A stretch of DNA of 64,000 bases from Lentibacillus cibarius (GCF_005887555.1 NZ_VCIA01000001.1:2604001-2668000); one strand, 5' to 3'; shown: positions 1 to 9,421, counted from the stretch's first letter. A program made the numbers and translations. Notes: generated from the letters alone by a model not told the origin.

Positions 1-455
1 ATAAACTCCTTCTTTAGCTCGACAGATTGTTGGCCTGCAAGGTGTATTCCTACTTCAAATATTTTCCAAAGGCTTGGGATATCCTCTGGTTTTCTTCTAT
101 CGTTGGATGCAAAGAACCATGCCTTCATGTTATTCAAGACAGGAATGCCATCAAAGTTAGTTGGAACAGGGGATCGAACTCCAATTTTACTGCTAATTCC
201 TTCAGCTATGGCTATACGATTTTCGTTTGTAATTCCCTTGTTAAAACACCCAAAAACAGTGAATGGGCATATATCATCAATCGGTTCACCATCTTCAGTG
301 AAAGGGTAACGTATATTTAAATTTCCATAGACATCCTCTAGTATGGATAGGAGTTCTGATCTTTTAGTTTTATACTGTAGAAGCTTGTCTGCGAATTCCA
401 TATAAAAATCTGTCCAGGAGAAGGAATTTGTTTTAGTTGGGTTATCTGTTTTCAT
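1..455 (-). CDS. McrB-like restriction AAA protein, N-terminal part (runs off the window)
   Basis: An open frame reads leftward from an ATG at 455 to the window edge without a stop (151 codons). It is preceded by an AGAGGTG ribosome binding site. The protein begins with a W-T-D-F-Y-x-E-F-A-D-K-L-L stretch, followed by DICPFTVFGCFNKGI and FDGIPVLNNMKAWFF. From memory this matches the N-terminal region of large McrB-type AAA proteins (5-methylcytosine restriction, GTP-driven). The AAA motor itself would lie outside the window, so the call rests on the N-terminal signature only. A McrC-like nuclease subunit would be expected downstream, to the left of position 1. Confidence 0.6.
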   Translation of the reverse strand, partial: MKTDNPTKTNSFSWTDFYMEFADKLLQYKTKRSELLSILEDVYGNLNIRYPFTEDGEPIDDICPFTVFGCFNKGITNENRIAIAEGISSKIGVRSPVPTNFDGIPVLNNMKAWFFASNDRRKPEDIPSLWKIFEVGIHLAGQQSVELKKEF

Positions 456-939
456 TTATTACACCTCTAACCTTTTTGTATTGCATATGTACTATTAATT
501 CTTATTATAGAGTTTTATGTTGAGTAAATAAAATGAATAGAGCCTATTCTGTGCAAATTCTATCGGGGAATGAATGGAACAGATAATGGAAAGGAAGCAA
601 CAGTTCAGGAAGGGTTATGAGAAGTCTGATTTAAAATTAGAAGTCAGCGTCAAATAAAATACACATAGTAGCCAATGGTCATCCATGCGATCATCTTCTC
701 AGAAGTCTAGTAAAAATATCGGAAATAAAAAAAGCGTTGCGTACAATACCCAAGGGCGGGCGATGCACACAACGACTAATCTAAATTTGTATTGTGTCGT
801 GAAAATTCGTCTATGTCAACATTCTGGACGTATAAGGGTTTAACTGAACGTACATTCGGGCGATGTGTGCCTTCCAAACGGAGGGGCAAGGTGACGACTA
901 TTGCAGAATTAACTATTCTACCAACAACTACCTCTTTTA
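456..939. other. Intergenic region, no gene recognised
   Basis: About 480 bases between the divergent-side start of the McrB-like gene and the 3' end of the polysaccharide deacetylase. The left part holds the McrB-like promoter region. A 27-codon frame at about 571-654 (MEQIMERKQQ...) has no convincing ribosome binding site. The part from 725 to 900 is more GC-rich and contains GGGCGGGCGATG and TCGGGCGATGTG, a weak imperfect echo. No tRNA, terminator with T-tract or known riboswitch was recognised. Confidence 0.4.
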
Positions 940-1776
940 CTATTTCTCTTCCATTATGTCTTTAAAATCCTTGAAACTTGTACTCGGAGTAATTCCGATT
1001 CTTTTTAGCTCATACGGGTCATCCGATGACTTCACATAGCCGTGTTCCGTTGTAAAAGCCATTGTTATTCCAACGTCCTCCAATAGATTTTTAGATTCAG
1101 AATTATACTGTCCAAACGGGTAAGCAAAAAGAGTTACATTACCGTATTCCGAAAGCCTGTCCTTACTTTTGCGAAGATCCGATAACACTTCTTCATCCGA
1201 TTTCCATAAAAAATCCGACTTTTCTCTTTCACTTCTGTTGAAATGTAGTTTATTAGTATGACTTTGAAGTTCAAAGACGTCTGAAATCCTATTAAGCATT
1301 TCCTTATCCATATACTGGTTCCGGGAAGGATCCCATTTATCACCGTAATCCCTATACGTTCGCCTTGTGATAATGTTAGCTACACCATCAAGATTATGTT
1401 CTTTCATAATTGGATAGGCATACCTATAAACGCTTCTTAAACCGTCGTCAAACTGTATCATTACACTTTTTCGCGGCAATTGCATTTCCCCCGCTAAAAA
1501 ATGCCTCATTTCATCAACTGTAACAGTATGATAGCCGTTTTCTTTCAGGTATTTCATCTGTTTCTCAAAACTATCAGCCGTTATATAACTAGAATTATCA
1601 GGTCGTAACTGTTTTTCCTCGTCTGTTAAAATACCATGATACATCAAAACGGGAATTTTATTCTCTATATCATTCGATTTACCTTCCACACTACTCGAAA
1701 CCGAAGTACATGCTGTCTGTGTAAGCAATACCACGAGAACGCTGACTAGGAAGGTTGTTGTGCGTCTTATATCCAT
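940..1776 (-). CDS. Polysaccharide deacetylase (CE4 family), membrane-anchored or lipoprotein
   Basis: A 278-residue protein with a NodB-type deacetylase domain: PVLMYHGI at about 42-49, the metal-binding FDDG at 109-112 (the catalytic aspartate pair), SHTNKLH at 172-178 supplying the two metal histidines, and AYPFG near 218. The H-x4-H spacing resembles the IcaB/PgaB/YxkH branch rather than the H-x3-H of PgdA. The N-terminus is a hydrophobic signal ending in TAC at residues 21-23. A lipoprotein cysteine is plausible, but the -3 residue is Q, which is atypical. It probably deacetylates a cell-wall or exopolysaccharide amino sugar outside the membrane. The start has an AAGGGGGA site. No operon partner is seen. 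Confidence 0.85.
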   Translation of the reverse strand: MDIRRTTTFLVSVLVVLLTQTACTSVSSSVEGKSNDIENKIPVLMYHGILTDEEKQLRPDNSSYITADSFEKQMKYLKENGYHTVTVDEMRHFLAGEMQLPRKSVMIQFDDGLRSVYRYAYPIMKEHNLDGVANIITRRTYRDYGDKWDPSRNQYMDKEMLNRISDVFELQSHTNKLHFNRSEREKSDFLWKSDEEVLSDLRKSKDRLSEYGNVTLFAYPFGQYNSESKNLLEDVGITMAFTTEHGYVKSSDDPYELKRIGITPSTSFKDFKDIMEEK

Positions 1777-2028
1777 CGTATCCCCCTTAGCAAAATTTAT
1801 CTTAAATCATTATATATTAAATAGAAAATATCTATCAATACCTTATGACAACGTAAAAAGCGAAAAATGAATGGTCAAATGAGATGGTAATAAATGACTG
1901 CCGTTAAGTTGATGAAAGTAATCAAAAAGATGGACAAAATACAATTTTCTATAGTTTGATAAAAAGTGCTTATCCATGGTATAAGTGTAAAAGAAAGCAA
2001 GGCATTTTTGCTTCTTAATTATGGAGGT

Positions 2029-2050
2029 ACATCAGGTTTTGTCCTGATGT
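2029..2050 (+). promoter_or_regulatory. Leader hairpin upstream of dus
   Basis: A perfect 8-bp stem, ACATCAGG (2029-2036) with CCTGATGT (2043-2050), loop TTTTGT. It sits directly behind a GGAGGT sequence at 2023-2028 and just ahead of TATAAT at 2053-2058. The 9-codon frame from 2021 (ATG GAG GTA ... TGA) overlaps it. It could influence dus expression, but its function is unproven. Confidence 0.4.
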
Positions 2051-2077
2051 CCTATAATGAGAGGATTGGAATTTGAA

Positions 2078-3034
2078 ATGACTGATAATTTCTGGCGTGA
2101 TTTACCACGACCGTTTTTTATACTGGCACCAATGGAAGATGTGACGGGTGTTGTTTTCCGTCATGTAGTGAGTGAAGCGGCTAGACCTGATGTGTTTTTT
2201 ACAGAGTTTACAAATACGGAAAGTTATTGTCATCCTGAGGGGAACCATAGTGTGCGTGGGCGTTTGACTTTTACAGAAGATGAACAACCAATGGTGGCCC
2301 ATATATGGGGGGATAAACCTGAATATTTTCGGCAAATGAGTATTGGAATGGCGAAAGAAGGTTTTCGCGGTGTAGATATCAATATGGGCTGTCCCGTACC
2401 TAATGTGGCAACAAAAGGGAAGGGATGCGGTCTTATCCGGCGTCCAGAAGTTGCTAAAGATATTATACAAGCAGCAAAAGCAGGGGGATTGCCCGTAAGT
2501 GTGAAGACAAGGCTTGGTTACACGGATGTAGGCGAATGGCAGGATTGGCTTACACACTTATTGAAACAAGACATCGTCAATCTTTCTATTCATTTGCGTA
2601 CAAAAAAGGAAATGAGTAATGTAGATGCTCATTGGGAACTGATTCCGGAAATTAAGAAACTTCGTGATCATGTGGCACCAGATACACTTTTGACGATTAA
2701 TGGAGATATTCCAGACCGTCAAACTGGCTTGGATCTCGTTCGCAGGTACGGTGTTGATGGGGTTATGATCGGGCGTGGTATTTTCACAAACCCATTTGCC
2801 TTTGAAAAGCAACCGGAAGATCATAGTAGTAAGGAATTGCTTAATCTTTTAAGGCTGCATCTAGATCTCCATGATCAATATTCACAGGAATTTGAAGCAC
2901 GTCCATTTAAACCGCTTCGTCGCTTTTTTAAGATATATGTCCGTGGGTTTCCAGGAGCGAGTGAATTAAGGAATCAGTTGATGGAGACAGAGTCAACAGA
3001 TGAAGTGCGTGCATTGCTTGATAATTTTGGGTGA
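2078..3034 (+). CDS. dus: tRNA-dihydrouridine synthase (Dus family)
   Basis: A TIM-barrel flavoprotein that reduces uridine to dihydrouridine in the tRNA D-loop. [10 protein letters not shown] sits at the N-terminus (FMN site), NMGCPVPNV follows, then GKGCGLI with the catalytic cysteine, SVKTRLGY, the histidine of LSIHLRT, and NGDI plus GVMIGRG near the phosphate site. I chose the ATG at 2078 (318 residues) because GAGAGGA lies about 12 bases upstream. The in-frame ATG at 2057 has its best Shine-Dalgarno 29 bases away, and a hairpin lies in between. The gene stands alone and ends at a bidirectional terminator. Confidence 0.93.
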   Translation: MTDNFWRDLPRPFFILAPMEDVTGVVFRHVVSEAARPDVFFTEFTNTESYCHPEGNHSVRGRLTFTEDEQPMVAHIWGDKPEYFRQMSIGMAKEGFRGVDINMGCPVPNVATKGKGCGLIRRPEVAKDIIQAAKAGGLPVSVKTRLGYTDVGEWQDWLTHLLKQDIVNLSIHLRTKKEMSNVDAHWELIPEIKKLRDHVAPDTLLTINGDIPDRQTGLDLVRRYGVDGVMIGRGIFTNPFAFEKQPEDHSSKELLNLLRLHLDLHDQYSQEFEARPFKPLRRFFKIYVRGFPGASELRNQLMETESTDEVRALLDNFG

Positions 3035-3052
3035 GTGCTAAGAGCGTCACGG

Positions 3053-3103
3053 CAAAACAAAGACTGCCCCCAAATGGAACTGGTGGGCAGCCTTTTGTTT
3101 TAT
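3053..3103. terminator. Bidirectional terminator between dus and the aldo/keto reductase
   Basis: The stem ACTGCCCCC / GGTGGGCAGC is flanked by A-rich sequence on the left and CTTTTGTTTTATT on the right. It works as an intrinsic terminator for both converging genes. Confidence 0.85.
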
Positions 3104-3946
3104 TCAGAACTCCTCATAAACAGCCGGGTCCAGGTCATTAATGCGACCATCTGGACGGGTCAGCTTATCTAATTCCCTCATATCATCATCATCTAAAGCA
3201 AAATCGAAAATCGAGATGTTTTCTAGTTGTCGTTTTGGTGACGCAGATTTTGGGATAGCCACGGCACCATGCTGGTAATGCCAGCGCAGAATAATTTGTG
3301 AAGCAGTCTTATTGTGCTTGTCTGCTATTTGTTTAATCGTATGATTACTGAAAACGTCATTGGCATGTGCTAAAGGACTCCACGATTCGGTAGTGACACC
3401 ATGCTTTTCATGCCATTTGCGCTGTTCTTCCTGATTGAAGAAAGGATGCAGCTCAACTTGATTGATGCTCGGCAATACACCTGTTTCTTTTTCAAGCCGT
3501 TCCAAATGCTCCGGCAGGAAATTGCAAACACCAATCGAGCGGATTAGTCCCCATTTTTTTGCATCAATCAACGCCTGCCATGCTTCCACATATAGATCCT
3601 GCTTCGGATTTGGCCAATGAATTAAGTACAAATCATAGTAGTCCAAGTCGGCGCGATAAAGTGATTCTTGAATGGTCTTCACCGCTTGCTCATAGCTGTG
3701 GTAACGCCCGGGAAGTTTTGAAGCAATGCGTAAGTCTTCGCGCGGTATGGATGTTCGTTTAACTGCAGTTCCGACTGTTCCCTCATTCTCATAGTTGTAC
3801 GCTGAATCAATCAAACGATAGCCATGATCGATGGCGCTGGTAATCGCTGCTACACCATCATTTCCCCAAAGTTTGTACGTACCAAAGCCAATCGCTGGTA
3901 TTCGTGTACCATCATGTAGTGTGATCTCCGGTATTTGGTTCTCCAC
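3104..3946 (-). CDS. Aldo/keto reductase
   Basis: A 280-residue NADPH-dependent aldo/keto reductase with the full catalytic tetrad: D47, Y52, K77 and H110 (DSAYNYENE, ASKL, YLIHWP). The C-terminal cofactor loop AIPKSASPKR is present. It is close in form to B. subtilis YtbE/YvgN, which reduce small aldehydes and methylglyoxal. The substrate cannot be told from sequence. The start is GTG, with AAAAGGAGTG upstream. It converges on dus. Confidence 0.93.
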   Translation of the reverse strand: MENQIPEITLHDGTRIPAIGFGTYKLWGNDGVAAITSAIDHGYRLIDSAYNYENEGTVGTAVKRTSIPREDLRIASKLPGRYHSYEQAVKTIQESLYRADLDYYDLYLIHWPNPKQDLYVEAWQALIDAKKWGLIRSIGVCNFLPEHLERLEKETGVLPSINQVELHPFFNQEEQRKWHEKHGVTTESWSPLAHANDVFSNHTIKQIADKHNKTASQIILRWHYQHGAVAIPKSASPKRQLENISIFDFALDDDDMRELDKLTRPDGRINDLDPAVYEEF

Positions 3947-4819
3947 TGTATCACTCCTTTTGTTGCATAACTTCCTATATTAAAGGCTGTTAAACTTGAT
4001 GCGCTTGATTATATGCTATCATATTGCTGAAAAAGAAGTAACGCTTGGGGCTTGAAGAAATAGATTGTGCTTTAATAGCCGCGTTAACATATGGACGTCC
4101 ATAAAACGCGCTGAAATATGCTACAATATACTCGCTAACGAAGATAATCATTGATTCACGAGGAGGGGGAAATTTGGATTGGCAATTGTTTACATGGATA
4201 CATAGTTTTGCTGGTAGATTTGGCATTTTAGACGAAATAATGAAGGGGTTATCGAGCTATACGATATACATATTCATAGGCATCTTAATTTTAATTGCCT
4301 GCTTTTCCAAAAAACGAATCATGGCCTTTGTAGGAATCGGTGGCATTGTTTTAGGAATGTTGATCAATTACATGATTACACTGGTTTATTCGCGTCCCCG
4401 TCCTTTTGTGAGTCATGATGTAGTCCTATTGATTGATAAAGCTCCTTCTGCATCCTTCCCTAGTGATACCGTAATGATTGCGATTGCTGCATCGTTTGCT
4501 ATCTGGTTCATTTCACGAAAGGTTGGTTGGATGTTCATCGCAGTTTCTATTTTAGTAGGAAAGAAAGTACAAAATTTAGCGATATAACTTTTACTTGCAA
4601 GGTTAAGCCACGTCCGGCTCCAGCGCCCAGCGACTAGCGCGACTTCCTTCACCTCCGTCCGATAAGTCAACATCGACTCCCCATGGTCGTCGTGTTTCCT
4701 TTATCTCCTCCGGCTAGTAGGGAAGATCGGCTAAGCCCGCCGCGATGCGCGGCAACGCCGATCCACCTGCGACGCGCAGGCGCAGTCCGTACGTCGCTAC
4801 GACGCAAAGGACGTGCTAG

Positions 4820-6954
4820 GAGCCTTGGACAGAAGTATTTCAAAAAATCCCGCTTCATTTCACTACAACCTATTTTTATGTAAAAAAATGGAAATGATTT
4901 AAAAAAGGGTATGCCAAATAAGCTTCACGTTTATGTCATTTTTTTAATTTTTATAAACGTATTTGTTTATACCTCCCTCCTTTCAAGTATCGCTTCCTCA
5001 GGCAGTATCTTGGAACAAATGCTCTTTTTCGTGAACAGTCTCTTGATACGACACACTATTGAAATAGACTTTTAGTATCTTTCGGATATTATGCATGACG
5101 CAATGCAATTTGAATTCACGCGAAGCGTTGTCCATCCCGCGTCCATGCATCTGTTTCCACCCATCCTGTACTTGAATGTTGCCCCACACTGGCTCCGGAA
5201 CACTTTTTCTCTGACTCAGGATTTCTTTTCCCTGCTCCGTGTTGGCCTTTTCTTTCGCTTCTTCTCTGAGGCGATCATGTTCCATATCCCGATCGATTTT
5301 GCGAATACCGTCTTGTGCTTTTGTACATTGCGCACTGAGCGGACAGGCCAGGCAGGCCTCCTGATTGCTGTATTCGTCAATCCGTCCCGATTTTTTCGTT
5401 TTCTGCCGCGTAAGCGTATGCCCCTCCGGGCATGTATAGGTATCGGCCTGTGTATCATACACAAATTTATCCTTGGCAAATGGGGATTTTGCCACTGCGT
5501 ACGACCCGTAAAAGTCAATCCCTTTATCTTGCATGACCGCTATATTATGGGCTGAAAAAAATCCGGCATCAGCGCCAGCCTGCACGCCGGCCAGCGAACC
5601 GCATATGTTTTCCGCATGCTCCAGCGTTGGCTGCAATCCAAGTTGATCGGAAGCATTGTTGCTCGTATGTGTACCAAGGATGATATGCGCCTTGTCATCA
5701 ACCCAGGCAAAATGGTTGTAACACTGTTGCACACCGTGATGTTTCGTGACCATGATGCTGGAGTCTGTATCCGTAAAATTAATTTGTTTCCCTTCCGGGA
5801 TTTTTTGATTCCCATGTTCCGCTTTCCATTTTTGCTCCAATGTCGTTTTTGCCTGTTCCATGGTGTGAAGCCGATTATGCGTAAACGCTATGTTGTTCAG
5901 GAGATCCACCGTTTGTTCAAACGATTCCGTTGGAACGTCGTTCAAAAGGGGGGAAGAGGTTTTCAGCGTTTCCTCTTCGAGACCCTGACTTTTTTCGGCT
6001 TCCTCGTAATCGAGGTTGAATACCTGTTGTTCCTTGTCCCGCAGCTCTTGTTGATGCTGTTGTCGCAGAATGTGATGCACCCGCTGAGCCTGCTCGTGTA
6101 TACAGGCCTTCAGCTCCTCTTCCGATATTTGTTCTGCCTCATCTATGTAGGGTTTGATGGATTCAAATAATGCTTCCAGTTCATTTGTTTGGCGATTGAT
6201 CTTGTTTATCAAGTGCTCATAACTCATCGCTTTGTGCTTAGAGGCATTCGCTTGGACTTTGGTACCATCAATATACATGCGCTGCCGACCAATTAAGGCC
6301 AATCCTTCACAAATTCCGATGATTTGGGATAAAAAACGATCCGCTTCATTTAAAAGGGCATCGATTGTGCGTTCGACGGTCTTATAACCCGGCATGCCCA
6401 TGCCGGATAATAGCCACTGTGCACCAATGCTGTCTTCGGCAAATTTGCAGATCTTTTGCGCTGCATAATGACCGTGATACATGGCGTATAAAATAACAGC
6501 CGTCAATGTGCGGCGGGTGTATGGTGGCGCGCCCATTGATAATGGGGCATAAAAAATCAGATCCAGTTCATCTACCAGGTATGAAAAGAAACGGGCTGCA
6601 TGAGGTTTGTGTTCAATTTTTTCTTGTAATAATTCCTGGAAAAAAACAACCTGATTCGGGGCGTCGGGGCTGCGTTGCGCCATTTGATCTCTCCTCGTTT
6701 TTGACGATTCCAACGAAGAGCGCCTGAAAAATGTTGGTATTATGAAGCAGAATAGGCTATAATACGGATTAGGCACTCTTCGGTGGTATGTTTATCCAAG
6801 AACATTATACCATGAAAAGAGTGCTTTTTATATGTCTAAAACCTAATTACTCCTGTCTTGGCGGGAGATCAAGCCGTTTCATTGAAAATCTGATGTTCCA
6901 CTCGCTAATTTACATATTTTTACATAAAACCCGTTATACTTCTGTCTAAGGCTC
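4820..6954 (-). mobile_element. IS1182-type insertion sequence
   Basis: The element is bounded by inverted ends GAGCCTTGGACAGAAGTAT (4820-4838) and its complement with one mismatch (6936-6954). A CTAG on each side (4816-4819 and 6955-6958) fits a 4-bp target duplication, giving a 2,135-bp element. The inverted similarity continues patchily (TTTTATGTAAAAA on both sides). A hairpin between GCACTCTT (about 6772) and AAGAGTGC (about 6815) precedes the transposase gene. The boundaries are inferred by comparison with an uninterrupted copy of the host repeat, so the CTAG could alternatively belong to the ends. Confidence 0.82.
4998..6683 (-). CDS. IS1182 family transposase
   Basis: A 561-residue DDE transposase. 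The N-terminal region (FFQELLQEKIEHKPHAARFF, ADDSIGAQWLLSG-like) is that of IS1182/IS5-related transposases. MYIDGTKVQANASK, GADAGFFSAHN and REFKLHCVMHNIRKI carry the likely catalytic D, D and E. A zinc-like knuckle CLACPLSAQCTKA is also present. I chose ATG 6683 because GAGGAGAG lies 6-7 bases upstream; the frame is open a further 31 codons without a ribosome site. The gene looks full length, so the element may still be active. Confidence 0.92.
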   Translation of the reverse strand: MAQRSPDAPNQVVFFQELLQEKIEHKPHAARFFSYLVDELDLIFYAPLSMGAPPYTRRTLTAVILYAMYHGHYAAQKICKFAEDSIGAQWLLSGMGMPGYKTVERTIDALLNEADRFLSQIIGICEGLALIGRQRMYIDGTKVQANASKHKAMSYEHLINKINRQTNELEALFESIKPYIDEAEQISEEELKACIHEQAQRVHHILRQQHQQELRDKEQQVFNLDYEEAEKSQGLEEETLKTSSPLLNDVPTESFEQTVDLLNNIAFTHNRLHTMEQAKTTLEQKWKAEHGNQKIPEGKQINFTDTDSSIMVTKHHGVQQCYNHFAWVDDKAHIILGTHTSNNASDQLGLQPTLEHAENICGSLAGVQAGADAGFFSAHNIAVMQDKGIDFYGSYAVAKSPFAKDKFVYDTQADTYTCPEGHTLTRQKTKKSGRIDEYSNQEACLACPLSAQCTKAQDGIRKIDRDMEHDRLREEAKEKANTEQGKEILSQRKSVPEPVWGNIQVQDGWKQMHGRGMDNASREFKLHCVMHNIRKILKVYFNSVSYQETVHEKEHLFQDTA

Positions 6955-7172
6955 CTAGTGCAGGCGTTGCGACAGGACGTCGCGTTCTTAGCCTGCCCGG
7001 GCGCTTGCGCCTTTGTTCTTGGGCCACCATTATCCAATAGACGTCATAGCCGGAAGTATCGTTGGAATGGGTTCGACTTATCTTTGTCTAGCAGTATATA
7101 ATAGAATATTACATGACATATATCGGCGTCCTTCTACCATACATACGGATAACCAACTTAGGAGTGAACAAA

Positions 7173-8381
7173 TTGAACAAAAATGATATCGCCCAATTCA
7201 GAAAACAATTCAAAGTAAATAATGATTTATTGAAAATCAATGAAATCTTTCATGTATATATCATGAAAGAATCGAGTGAGATTTATCATCAGGAAAGTTT
7301 ACCATTTGATTTGTTGGAAGATGAACAAAAAGAGCTGTTTTTGGACAACTTTAAGAAAGTACTGACAGGCCAGTTGGACCAAAAACTATTTGAATTAAAG
7401 TTCCAACGTGATGTGGAAAATAACAGTCAGCTCATTCTTCACCAGGGTATGCTAACGAATGATACGGAAGAATGGAAGAATCATATGCTACAGTTAGTAG
7501 AGAAAATGCTGAAAGACAAGCAATATGAAATGGATGTTGTCGTAACGTTTATTAGAGGGGAATATATGAAGCCGATGAAACGAAATGAAGAGGCGGAAGA
7601 AAGTGAACGCGATACGGTTTATTCTCATCCCTTTATTTTATGTAGTATGAATAAAACACAGGATCCGAAAAAGGAATTGCTGTTTGACTATGTTGAAAAG
7701 GCGTTTAAGTATAATATCGTCGTAGATCCTATTATCAACTTGAAAGCTCCCATATCAGGATTTTTATTCCCGAGTATCACGGATCATGCTGCTGATGTGA
7801 ATCACGTACTTTATTCATCAGGGAAAGCGAATGAACCGGATTATCATTTCATAGAAGAAGTCTTGAATGCGGAAGAAATCGTGACTGCCGAGGAAGATAA
7901 GCTTGTTTTTGAGGAAGTTGTCAAAAAGGTAGCGGGTGACCAAATCAATACGTCGACACTCTCGAATGTCTACGAAGAAATTCATCGTGTTGTGGAAGAG
8001 AATGAGGAAGAAGATACGCCGAAATTAGACTACAAGGATGTAGAAAATGTGTTAAAAATGAGTGGCGTAAAGGATGTCAATACGGAAAAGGTAGAGACGG
8101 CGTTCAAGACAGTGATTGATGATGAAAATTACGAGTTAAAAGCAAATAATGTTGTCCCGAAGTATTCTTCCAAGTCAATCAAAATAAAGACAAAAGTAGC
8201 GGATATTTCTATTGGCCCACAAGACTTGAGATATGTACGCCAAGTCGAATTGAATGGGAAACGTTGCTTAATGATAGAAGTAGAAGAAAATGCAGTGATT
8301 GAAGGTTTTGAAATGATTCCAGAAGCTTTATTCAGAAAAGCTGATGAGGATGAAGAAGAAGGAGAAACTGATCATAAATAG
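7173..8381 (+). CDS. DUF4317 family protein
   Basis: A 402-residue soluble protein that begins MNKNDIAQFRKQFKVNNDLLK, the usual start of DUF4317 proteins of Firmicutes. Function is unknown. I chose the TTG at 7173 because AGGAGTG lies 6 bases upstream; the open frame extends to an ATG at 7113 without a ribosome site. The start overlaps the last 14 bases of the PAP2 remnant, so before the insertion the two genes were probably translationally coupled. The C-terminal end is very acidic (DEDEEEGE). The nested insertion has cut it off from any promoter upstream of PAP2. Confidence 0.85.
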   Translation: MNKNDIAQFRKQFKVNNDLLKINEIFHVYIMKESSEIYHQESLPFDLLEDEQKELFLDNFKKVLTGQLDQKLFELKFQRDVENNSQLILHQGMLTNDTEEWKNHMLQLVEKMLKDKQYEMDVVVTFIRGEYMKPMKRNEEAEESERDTVYSHPFILCSMNKTQDPKKELLFDYVEKAFKYNIVVDPIINLKAPISGFLFPSITDHAADVNHVLYSSGKANEPDYHFIEEVLNAEEIVTAEEDKLVFEEVVKKVAGDQINTSTLSNVYEEIHRVVEENEEEDTPKLDYKDVENVLKMSGVKDVNTEKVETAFKTVIDDENYELKANNVVPKYSSKSIKIKTKVADISIGPQDLRYVRQVELNGKRCLMIEVEENAVIEGFEMIPEALFRKADEDEEEGETDHK

Positions 8382-8403
8382 CCTAAAGACATAACTTACG
8401 GTT

Positions 8404-8434
8404 GATCCCCACCTTTTTTTAGGTGGGGATATCT
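8404..8434. terminator. Hairpin after the DUF4317 gene
   Basis: ATCCCCACC and GGTGGGGAT flank a run of T. There is no T-tract after the stem on the plus strand, so terminator function is only likely. Confidence 0.5.
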
Positions 8435-8478
8435 CAAATAATAGGAAGAAACAGAGGAAGCTAAACATCCGCCCGTGT

Positions 8479-8577
8479 TTAAGAACGATTCCGACGGTGC
8501 CTTTCTTTACCGCCTTTCATGGCATTTAATTCTTCTTTATTTTTATTCTTTTTCTTTTTGCCTTTATCTGTACTCAT
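8479..8577 (-). CDS. Very small lysine-rich protein, unknown
   Basis: A 32-residue protein, MSTDKGKKKKNKNKEELNA..., ending in GGKERHRRNRS. An excellent AAAGGAGG site lies 7 bases before the ATG at 8577, which is why I take this start and not the longer open frame to 8703. It is highly basic, with no hydrophobic segment or cysteine. Small basic proteins of this kind in Bacillaceae are often spore-associated, but I do not recognise a family. Confidence 0.6.
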   Translation of the reverse strand: MSTDKGKKKKNKNKEELNAMKGGKERHRRNRS

Positions 8578-8770
8578 TAAAAAACCTCCTTTCTCCATAG
8601 TTTGAACGGAACTCCCAAAAAAATGTACTGCTTGCGGGTCTTTACCGGAAGAGTAGCTGAATAATATTTGCGGCTGAACGTCAAAATAGTCGAATGATTT
8701 CACGTTAAATTCTGTGTGTTTATGCTATAATGAAATTTCCGTAAGTTTTAATGGAAAGAAGGATGATTGA

Positions 8771-9421
8771 ATGGTTCACGTATTTCGTTGGTGTATCTAC
8801 TTGCTTGGATTGCTGCTTTTTAGCATGGGCATTACTATCGCCGTGAATATGCAGTATTTAGGCATTCACCCGTGGGATGTGCTGAATGTGGCGCTGTTTG
8901 ACATTGGAGGTCTGACAATCGGGTCTTGGCAAATTATGATTTCGTTTGTGCTAATTGTGATTTCATGGATCCTCGACAAATCCTATATTAGAATCGGTAC
9001 TTTTTTGAATGCCGTTTTGATTGGGGTGTTTGTCGATTTATACATGTGGCTGGATTTCCTGCCAAAGGCGACACATAACTGGACGGATATTATTGCAATC
9101 ATTGTCGGGATTTTGATCATGGGAATAGGCGGTGGCGTCTATAATTCAGCAGGAGTCGGATCAGGCCCGCGTGATGGATTTATGCTCTCTATTTCTGATA
9201 AGACAGGAGCATCCATCGGGAAAGTGCGTATCATTACGGAGAGCGCCGTATTAGTAATTGGACTTCTGTTGGGTGGTCCTGTATTTATTTTCACATTTAT
9301 TTTTACATTTATTCAAAGTCCGATATTTCAGTTTAGCTATCATCAGATGTCGCGAGTGGTTGATGCATTTTCATTGGCGCGGATGAATAAACAATATACT
9401 AAGTCCAACAGCATCGGGTAG
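8771..9421 (+). CDS. YczE/YitT-like integral membrane protein (paralogue 1)
   Basis: A 216-residue protein with about five membrane segments. It contains the typical GIHPWDVLNV near residue 32 and GVGSGPRDGFMLS near 129. It belongs to the YczE/YyaS family; B. subtilis YczE is needed for surfactin-related functions, but the mechanism is unknown. A second, divergent copy is at 31311. The start follows AAGAAGGA. It stands alone. Confidence 0.8.
   Translation: MVHVFRWCIYLLGLLLFSMGITIAVNMQYLGIHPWDVLNVALFDIGGLTIGSWQIMISFVLIVISWILDKSYIRIGTFLNAVLIGVFVDLYMWLDFLPKATHNWTDIIAIIVGILIMGIGGGVYNSAGVGSGPRDGFMLSISDKTGASIGKVRIITESAVLVIGLLLGGPVFIFTFIFTFIQSPIFQFSYHQMSRVVDAFSLARMNKQYTKSNSIG

Larger units (their letters stand above)
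4563..7018 (+). repeat. Dispersed GC-rich repeat, copy 1 (inside PAP2, interrupted by an IS)
   Basis: The left part, 4563-4819, begins with AAAGTACAAAATTTAGCG and passes through CCACGTCCGGCTCC, GACTTCCTTCACCTCCGTCC and CGCAGTCCGTACGTCGCTAC. The right part, 6959-7018, contains ACAGGACGTCGCGTTCTTAG and ends GCGCTTGCGCCTTTGTTC. Joined without the IS they make about 0.32 kb. Copies or parts occur at 24076, 43996 and 51509. It is much richer in GC than the host genes and has no credible ORF. Confidence 0.85.
4174..7186 (+). pseudogene. PAP2 family phosphatase gene split by a nested insertion
   Basis: The 5' part starts at a TTG (4174) behind AGGAGGGGGA and codes for an integral-membrane PAP2 (BcrC-like undecaprenyl-diphosphatase type) protein with motif 1 YSRPRPF and motif 2 SFPSDT. 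It runs into foreign DNA at about 4563 and stops at 4587. The missing motif 3 and last membrane segment reappear at about 7016-7186 in another frame: FLGHHYPIDVIAGSIVGM and so on, ending at TGA 7184-7186. Between them lie a dispersed repeat and, inside that, an IS1182-type element. Motif 2 also lacks the usual His after PSD (SFPSDHT in relatives), so one catalytic residue is already gone through an in-frame codon loss. The product cannot be functional as read. Confidence 0.88.

Noticed and set aside
725..900. Non-coding RNA in the GC-richer part of the first intergenic region
   Set aside because: Only weak, short pairings were found and no known motif, so it is not listed as an RNA gene.
4413..4673. 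Minus-strand frame MLTYRTEVKEVALVAGRWSR... (also at 23978-24190)
   Set aside because: It lies within the dispersed repeat and runs into the antisense of the host gene. The same peptide appears wherever the repeat occurs; no ribosome site. Taken as a by-product of the repeat.
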